A stretch of DNA of 64,000 nucleotides from RGIG3178 sp963674495 (GTDB lineage: Bacteria; Bacillota; Clostridia; Christensenellales; QAND01). Under the pieces are notes generated by a model. The model worked only from the letters and a program-made list of their open reading frames with translations, ran no database searches and had not been told where the DNA came from. The stretch covers positions 1,217,723 through 1,281,722 of the forward strand of contig CAXXLG010000002.1 in NCBI GenBank assembly GCA_963674495.2, read 5' to 3'. Shown in pieces: positions 58,918 to 64,000 of the stretch (its first letter is position 1; every line of letters starts with the position of its first letter). The position numbers were made by a program, and so were the translations under genes.

Positions 58918-59205
58918 GGTTTGTTTTCTTCCTTTTTATTTGCGCCCGAATTTGTTTTCACAATATCAGTATAGGGTAGGTGCTGTTGTGGAGCAATGCG
59001 CAGGAGGTTCCATTCATAAGAAGAAAGACGGGCGGGAATGAGTGGAGAGGTGCCAGACGTGCGGGGCGTGAAAAAGAAAACCAATTGTATATATGAAAAC
59101 CTATATTGATGGGAACTCCACAGACAATTCCATATAGAATCCATACAAAAAGCGGGGATATACTGGGATATCTCCGCTCTAATCTAGCATTTTGGGCGCG
59201 CCGGT

Positions 59206-60177
59206 CTATTTTTGCAGCTGCTTTAGCTTGCCGTACAGTTCCTTCATCTCGTTTGTGAGGTTGCGCGGGTTGACGATGCGCACCTTGATGTATAGATCCC
59301 CGCGCTTGCCGCTGCGGTCCTTATAGCCTTTACCGGCAACGCGGATCTTGCCGCCCGGCTGCATGCCCGGAGGTGTTTTGAGTTTGATCTTATCATCGAT
59401 GATGGTTAGTGATATCTCGCTGCCCAGTGCCGCATCCCACGGATACAGATCCAGCGTCATTTCAAGATCCAGTCCGTTGGCGCGCAACCTGCCGTCCGCG
59501 GTAAAATTGACGCCAATGTACAGATCGCCGCTTGCGCCGCTGCCTTGCCCTTTTCCACCCTGCCCAGAGAGCTTGATCTTCTCGCCCGGCTTAATGCCGG
59601 CGGGTATTTTAAATGAGATCGTCCGCTGGGACACGCCGTCGCTGAGCGTTACCCGCTTCTTCTGTCCACGGAAGCCTTCCTCCGGCGTGATGGTGATGGT
59701 CGCTTCTGCATCCCCGCCTTTGTGGGAAAAATTACCGGTGCGGTAGACGCGCCTTGTGCGGCTGCCTGTTCCGCCACCCGCAAACAAATCGTTTATGTTG
59801 ATGCCCGCTCCGCCGAAATAGGCATTGAAAAAATCGGCAAAATCGTCGTAATCATCGGTTTGCTGTCCCTGCGACGGTCCTTGCGATGGGCCCTGCCCAT
59901 GGGTGGAGTATGTGTAGCCCGCTCTGGTCGGGTCAAATTCGGCGCCGTTTTGGAAATTGGTCTGATCCTTCAGCTCGTCATATTTGGCCCGCTTTTCCTT
60001 GTTGCCCAGTATCTCGTACGCTTCACCGATTTCCTTGAACTTCTCCTCCGATGTTTTGCTGTTCTTGTTCGCATCGGGATGATGTTTCTTTGCGAGCGCT
60101 CTATATGCTTTTTTTATTTCATCCTGTGATGCGGTCTTTTCCACACCCAAAGCCTTATAATAGTCGATGAATTTCAT
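59206..60177 (-). CDS. CbpA-like DnaJ-family protein
   Basis: 323 residues; ATG after TATGGAGGAGCG. The J domain (1-70) has DYYKALGVEKTASQDEIKKA and the HPD triad in KKHHPDANK. A Gly/Gln-rich linker (YSTHGQGPSQGPSQGQ) follows, then the two C-terminal substrate-binding domains (GFRGQKKRVTLSDG, IKPGEKIKLSGQGGKG). The zinc-finger region of true DnaJ is absent, so it is of the type II (CbpA) class. No dnaK nearby. Confidence 0.94.
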   Translation of the reverse strand: MKFIDYYKALGVEKTASQDEIKKAYRALAKKHHPDANKNSKTSEEKFKEIGEAYEILGNKEKRAKYDELKDQTNFQNGAEFDPTRAGYTYSTHGQGPSQGPSQGQQTDDYDDFADFFNAYFGGAGININDLFAGGGTGSRTRRVYRTGNFSHKGGDAEATITITPEEGFRGQKKRVTLSDGVSQRTISFKIPAGIKPGEKIKLSGQGGKGQGSGASGDLYIGVNFTADGRLRANGLDLEMTLDLYPWDAALGSEISLTIIDDKIKLKTPPGMQPGGKIRVAGKGYKDRSGKRGDLYIKVRIVNPRNLTNEMKELYGKLKQLQK

Positions 60178-60377
60178 TGTCGCTCCTCCATATTCACTTC
60201 ATCAATATTAATTATACTACTTAATTGGCCTGCAAGTAAGGACAGATTGATACCGATGAAAGCTTTTGGAGCATGCTGCCGAGCGCACGTGCCTACCCGT
60301 CCCGTAAATAACCACGATGAGTGCATCGCTGCGAAAATCGCGGTTTGAACGATAACGCCGACTGTCGCGATGATTGG

Positions 60378-60677
60378 TTAGAGAGCTTCCAAATTCGCTA
60401 AAGCATCGCTCAAATGTTCGAAAACCGTGCTTGTTTTGCTACCATCCTTGAATAACGACTCCATGACCTTTAAGGAGCTTTGCTCGTCAAGGCTTTCAAG
60501 ATATTCGACAAACGGTGAGATTTTTTCGTATCCGGAAATGGAAAATAATACCGCATCTGGTTGATTGCTTTTTAAAACGAATACCTTGCCGAGACTTTCG
60601 GCTTTTTCTCTGCACATCTTGTAATTTTTCAACATGTCAGTGCTTGAAACTAGTGCCGTTGTCAAAATAATCATCAT
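60378..60677 (-). CDS. Phd/YefM-like antitoxin-type protein (orphan)
   Basis: About 99 residues from ATG 60677 (or 60674), with GAGGT upstream. The N-terminal part, ALVSSTDMLKNYKMCREKA then GKVFVLKSNQPDAVLFSISGYEKI, fits the Phd/YefM DNA-binding fold. The C-terminal half would normally bind a toxin, but there is no toxin gene on either side. It could be a solitary repressor or an antitoxin that works in trans. Confidence 0.7.
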   Translation of the reverse strand: MMIILTTALVSSTDMLKNYKMCREKAESLGKVFVLKSNQPDAVLFSISGYEKISPFVEYLESLDEQSSLKVMESLFKDGSKTSTVFEHLSDALANLEAL

Positions 60678-60864
60678 ATACCTCAATCCGTTTTTATGTA
60701 ATCGCAAACACTATGCAAAAATGCCGTACTCGTATAACGTGTCGGCTACTTTTGCTTTTTGTATTTAAATGCATTTCAATTTCTTGAAAAATACACTGTT
60801 GCCGATCCTGCAGTATGCTTCAATGCTTTAATCAGCAAATGATCGTTTCTGCCCGGCGGGGAAT

Positions 60865-60896
60865 GACAATCGCGCCGTTGCACCGGCACGATTGTC
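60865..60896. repeat. Stable inverted repeat
   Basis: GACAATCG-C-GCCG / CGGC-A-CGATTGTC around a short loop, downstream of the small membrane protein at 60945-61100 (minus). There is no T tract, so it could stabilise the mRNA end or bind a protein. Confidence 0.45.
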
Positions 60897-60944
60897 GTAA
60901 GTTCAATGGGTTCTTACGGTACAATGAAAATAGCAGAGGACGGT

Positions 60945-61100
60945 CTATCGGCCAATGATGATCAGTCCACCGGCGACGATCGCAAGAATGGCCAGAATGG
61001 TACCGATGAACGGAATGGATATGCTCACCACCTGCAGCAAGCCTGTCATGACCAGCCAAATACCCAATAAAAACATTCCGAGTGTTTTGGTAACCTTCAA
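60945..61100 (-). CDS. Tiny membrane protein
   Basis: 51 residues with a TTG start at 61100 after AAGGTG. The sequence is almost entirely hydrophobic: TLGMFLLGIWLVMTGLLQVV and FIGTILAILAIVAGGLIII form two helices. This resembles small proteins of the phage-shock or general-stress type. Too short for most gene finders, but it has a good site and a well-formed end. Confidence 0.65.
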   Translation of the reverse strand: MKVTKTLGMFLLGIWLVMTGLLQVVSISIPFIGTILAILAIVAGGLIIIGR

Positions 61101-61153
61101 AATTTTCACCTTCTTTTTTTAGAGGAAGCGATTACAAGACCCTCATTGTGTAT

Positions 61154-61303
61154 TTACATCTTACGCTTTCCGTTGATAATTCTCACCAGCACAGTAACGA
61201 TTGCAAGGACGAGCAGTACGTGTATAAATCCGCCCATTGTTGTTGAAGTGATAATGCCCAAAAGCCATAGTATTACGAAGATAGAAGCGATTAAGTATAG
61301 CAA
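61154..61303 (-). CDS. Lmo0937-type tiny membrane protein
   Basis: 49 residues with a TTG start at 61303 after GAGGAGGATAAAT. The pattern LYLIASIFVILWLLGII then GGFIHVLLVLAIVTVLVRII matches the lmo0937 family of stress-related small membrane proteins. Two helices separated by a Gly turn. It is part of a row of small minus-strand genes. Confidence 0.8.
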   Translation of the reverse strand: MLYLIASIFVILWLLGIITSTTMGGFIHVLLVLAIVTVLVRIINGKRKM

Positions 61304-61433
61304 ATTTATCCTCCTCTTTTGTTTGTACGGCAGGCACCGCCCGCGAGGCCTGTAAGAGCTATTGATTTCCGGCAGATTCTGCCATGCACCCAAAAGGCCG
61401 CCAACCGCAAGCCGTATGTTCGATCAAACGCGC

Positions 61434-61766
61434 TTATGCGCTCTCTTTTCTAAGCTCCTCGTTCTGTTTTCTAAGTTGATCATTGGTTTCGGATTTGATT
61501 GCGTTCTCTTTTTTTAGTTGATCAAATTCCTTTTTCCACTGCTCATTTTCCTTTTTTAACTGATCCAAGCTGTCCTTTATAAGTCGGTTGTTATTCTTTT
61601 TTGGGCAAGCATATGTCCCAACCAAAAGTCCAAGAGCACCGGTTAGGAACCCTATGATGTAATAGTAGGCAGGGAAGGAATTGACCATTGGGATCAAGCC
61701 CAGAAGACCCAACACGCACAGCGCCATGAAGCACAAGCCAAGCAGCGCGCTCATCATTCGTGCCAT
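61434..61766 (-). CDS. Membrane protein with a cytosolic coiled coil
   Basis: 110 residues; ATG 61766 preferred, 9 nt after AAGGAG (ATG 61772 is too close). Two hydrophobic helices (LLGLCFMALCVLGLLGLI, YYYIIGFLTGALGLLVG) are followed by a long heptad-type coiled coil rich in Lys/Glu/Gln (DQLKKENEQWKKEFDQLKKE). No family recognised. It may scaffold other proteins at the membrane. Confidence 0.75.
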   Translation of the reverse strand: MARMMSALLGLCFMALCVLGLLGLIPMVNSFPAYYYIIGFLTGALGLLVGTYACPKKNNNRLIKDSLDQLKKENEQWKKEFDQLKKENAIKSETNDQLRKQNEELRKESA

Positions 61767-61943
61767 AATCATTCACTCCTTTTTTGCATTGGATAGGATT
61801 GTCCCAATTTTCATGTTGTCCGATTCGGAAAATTCGGTGCAATTGAGAGGCTTCCTGATTTGCCTTTCATCGTCTTTGAAAACGCGCGACATATCGAAAT
61901 TTCACTCGAAACGTAACATTTGACTGTGCCTAGGCCGGAATAT

Positions 61944-62153
61944 TTAAAATCTCGGCCTTGCTTTTTTAAAGTCTGAAAAACTATTCTTAAGGCGCGTCGC
62001 ATGGTCATATGCGTTCTCCTTGTGATCAGAAAATGCGAGGATCGTATCTTTTTTGAGATCTGTGGTATCCGTCCTGATGCCCTCTGGCTTGTGATCTGCC
62101 TGTTCCTTAGTTTTCACAAAAAAAGCGGCGCTGTTTTCCTTGAAAGTCGACAT
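61944..62153 (-). CDS. Small hydrophilic protein
   Basis: 69 residues from ATG 62153 (MSTFKENSAAFF), 8 nt after AAAGGTG. Very polar with many Lys and Asp (TDLKKDTILAFSDHKENAY, then RLKNSFSDFKKARPRF). No family recognised. It starts a row of small minus-strand genes (62,153 to 60,945) that may be a stress-response group. Confidence 0.55.
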   Translation of the reverse strand: MSTFKENSAAFFVKTKEQADHKPEGIRTDTTDLKKDTILAFSDHKENAYDHATRLKNSFSDFKKARPRF

Positions 62154-62509
62154 ATACATACACCTTTCTTTTAAGCATCCGGTATGAAGGATGATTGAGG
62201 TGTTTTTGCCCATCGTAGGAGGAATTAATCCCTCTTAACGGGCTGCTCATCATGACTTGCCATATGGATGGATTTGTTCGGGCTTGTCCCGGCCTTTTCG
62301 CGTAAGCACCGGGAAGTTTTTTACGTGTAAAATTAAATTGCTTATGATCATCGGCGCCAAAACTGCCAAAGGGGGTGCAAAACCGTCGCCGTTGTTCGGA
62401 TACTGTGTTTTCATATCCGCGTGCGTTCTCTAGAGATCTAAGGTTGAATGTTTTAGCAAAATCACACAAACGTTCTTCCTTTTTGCAGAATCATTGGTGC
62501 TTTTAATCA

Positions 62510-62750
62510 TCATACTATAATTGGCAATAAATGTCAATTAAAAATACTTATATTAAAATATATAAAATATAATATTAATAAAAATACTATATTTTGCATA
62601 TATATAATTATATATACAATAATTATAATGGAGAAATATTAATTATAATCTATTATAATAAAGATAAGTTATAATGTAAATATTAAAACAATAAAGAAAT
62701 GTATAAACAAATTATATAAAGTAAAATTATTTATTATAAAGTATTGGTAT
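62510..62750. other. Extremely AT-rich gene-free stretch
   Basis: About 240 bp of nearly pure A/T with many TATAAT and ATTATAATAA words and no open frame. It lies between the small-gene row and the broken gpsA-like gene. It could be a strong promoter region, a DNA-bending site or a recombination hotspot. The flanking 62,154-62,509 and 62,750-62,933 also hold no convincing gene. Confidence 0.5.
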
Positions 62751-62933
62751 CAGCATGCGTTATAATGCCGCAGGCTTCACGGAACGGAAGGAGCGCGGGC
62801 TCTCGAGCGTTGGGATGAAGCCCATCAACTCCATGCAAAACAAGGGGGCGTTGCCCCTTTTGGAGCCCCCTGCTATCGCCGTTTGGCACGGCGGCGGAAG
62901 GATGCAAAAGAATATCGCCCCCCTTGAAACCCG

Positions 62934-63981
62934 TTAGGCGGTCGTTTCCTGTTCAAACGCAGCCCAGGGGATATTTACCTGCTTGCCGTAGCTGATGATA
63001 TCGTCGATGTGCATCAGAAGCGGAAAATCCGCTGCGGTTGTTTTGTCGTGCTTTATCAAGTTGCGTACCGCGCGTGCCGTTCGCTTAGAGATGACGACGG
63101 ATTCCAGTGTGACGTCGGAAAGCTGCTCCATAGCGTCGTCAAAGGAAACGCCTCGTCCCAGCAGCGTGCCAATGCGGCGCGTGCGGCCGCCAAAGATGGT
63201 GACGTACAGATCGCCTACGCCATAGATGATGTTGTCGTCGTGTCCACCTGTCAGCTTTAGCAGCTTGCGCATCTCGCGGATGCTCTGGGTGAAAAGCGCC
63301 GCCTGTGAGTTGTAGTGCAGCGTGCCGCCCACGCCTTCGATTCTCTCGCTTAGCCCGACGGCCAGCGAAACACCCAACGCGTACACGTTTTTTCATGGCC
63401 ACCGCACACTCAACGCCCACAACGTCGGTGGACAGGCTGATGTGGTAATAGTCGGTTTCAAACACGGATTTGAACATGCGCAGCGTGTCCATGTCGCGCC
63501 CGCAGAAGCACACGATGGTGGGATCGTGATCCGCCAGTTCATAGCTGGTGCACGGCCCGCCCACCGCGTTGAGCGAAAGGTTTCTGCCCTTTAACTTCTG
63601 CTCATAAAGATGTGGAAAGGCGACCAGCGTGCCGTCCTCCATGTCCTGCATACCCTTGGTGATGGACAGAACGGGCAGCGATTCGGGAATAGCGTTGAGA
63701 ATATTTTCGGCAAACCAGTCCACGCCGAAGCTGCTCACCGCCCGCCTATCAGTATGTCTGCGCCGTCCAATGCTTCGTGCAGCTGCTCGATCTGATAAAA
63801 TTTGAATCCCGCCGGAAAGGGACGTTTGAGCGTCGGGTGGACATTGGTCAATCGGGCTTGATCAATGATATCCCGATCCAGATGTGTTCCGACCAGGCGT
63901 ACCTCGTGGCCGTTCTCCCCTGCGGGAAAAACCGATGGCAGAGCCCATAATGCCGGCGCCAACAATGGTGACAATACTCAT
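62934..63981 (-). pseudogene. gpsA: NAD(P)-dependent glycerol-3-phosphate dehydrogenase-like gene, three frameshifts
   Basis: The start is ATG 63981 after AGGAGGGAG, reading TIVGAGIMGSAIGF, the Rossmann motif. Continuity then needs three single-base corrections: in a T run near 63,940, in GGGCGG near 63,740 and in an A run near 63,392. After correction the order is normal: GENGHEVRLVGTHLDRDIID, GADILIGGVSSFGVDWF, LSITKGMQ, NAVGGPCTSYELA, AVAMKNVYALGVSLAVG, GVGDLYVTIFGGRTRRIG. All three are +1 insertions. Either the gene is decaying or the window's end has base errors. Confidence 0.85.
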
Positions 63982-64000
63982 ATTCGTGTTGCTCCCTCCT

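Noticed and set aside
62510..62750. Replication origin in the AT-rich block
   Set aside because: No DnaA-box cluster, no dnaA/dnaN nearby, and similar AT-rich stretches occur at 42.7 kb.
62755..62937. Small plus-strand ORF after the AT-rich block
   Set aside because: No ribosome site and no homology pattern. The GC-rich palindromic phrases (GGGGGCGTTGCCCC) look like intergenic sequence.

Overview
The window looks like a chromosomal stretch of a spore-forming, anaerobic Clostridia-type Firmicute. The evidence is the core gene content (obgE-yhbY, nadD-yqeK-rsfS, the alpha2-type glycyl-tRNA synthetase, type III pantothenate kinase, uvrB-uvrA, a PerR-like regulator beside rubrerythrin), strong GGAGG ribosome binding sites, TTGACA/TATAAT promoters, and five promoters resembling the mother-cell sigma-K type. 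I cannot name the species; Christensenellales or a neighbour is only a guess.

Positions 1-27,170 are mostly a moderately GC-rich backbone. They hold an S41 protease, endonuclease III, obgE-yhbY, an iron alcohol dehydrogenase, the nadD-yqeK-rsfS operon, glyQS, three tandem Cys/Gly-rich small genes with matching sigma-K-like promoters, glycerate kinase, TspO, coaX, hom with cupin and tautomerase genes, uvrBA, and an aldolase/polyol dehydrogenase pair with a DeoR regulator.

At 27,171 a tRNA-Val marks the start of an accessory region. A large serine recombinase reads antisense into the 3' half of the tRNA, the mark of an integrated element. It is followed by a P4-type primase/helicase and a duplicated fragment of that gene's start. 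Then come lipoproteins, a small RHH protein, a very AT-rich 987-residue metallophosphoesterase-STAND NTPase (probable anti-phage defence), an intact IS3 element with 3-bp target duplication, a broken polymorphic-toxin tail with its immunity gene, a frameshifted AbiH, more lipoproteins, and a PAS-GGDEF-HD-GYP protein.

Five same-orientation copies of a roughly 105-bp structured repeat (35.8, 38.5, 39.8, 42.9 and 45.4 kb) lie between these cargo modules. Each has an interleaved pseudoknot-like pairing, a strong hairpin with covariation in one copy, and in most cases an outer CCGTCCCC-type flank. The layout resembles a cassette array, and this is the most unusual signal in the window.

From 46 kb the sequence returns to more ordinary genes: a BlaI/BlaR1 pair with two operators, a DUF1801 protein, PerR and rubrerythrin. 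A 2.9-kb IS1595-type transposon (50,959-53,859) follows, with matched 22-bp ends, 6-bp target duplications and four passenger genes including a DUF1828-type pair. Then come two related Cys-containing proteins with sigma-K-like promoters, a ferredoxin-nitroreductase, a diguanylate cyclase, an ureidoglycolate lyase-like protein, a rhodanese lipoprotein, a CbpA-like DnaJ, a row of very small membrane proteins, and a GpsA-like gene with three +1 frameshifts at the window edge.
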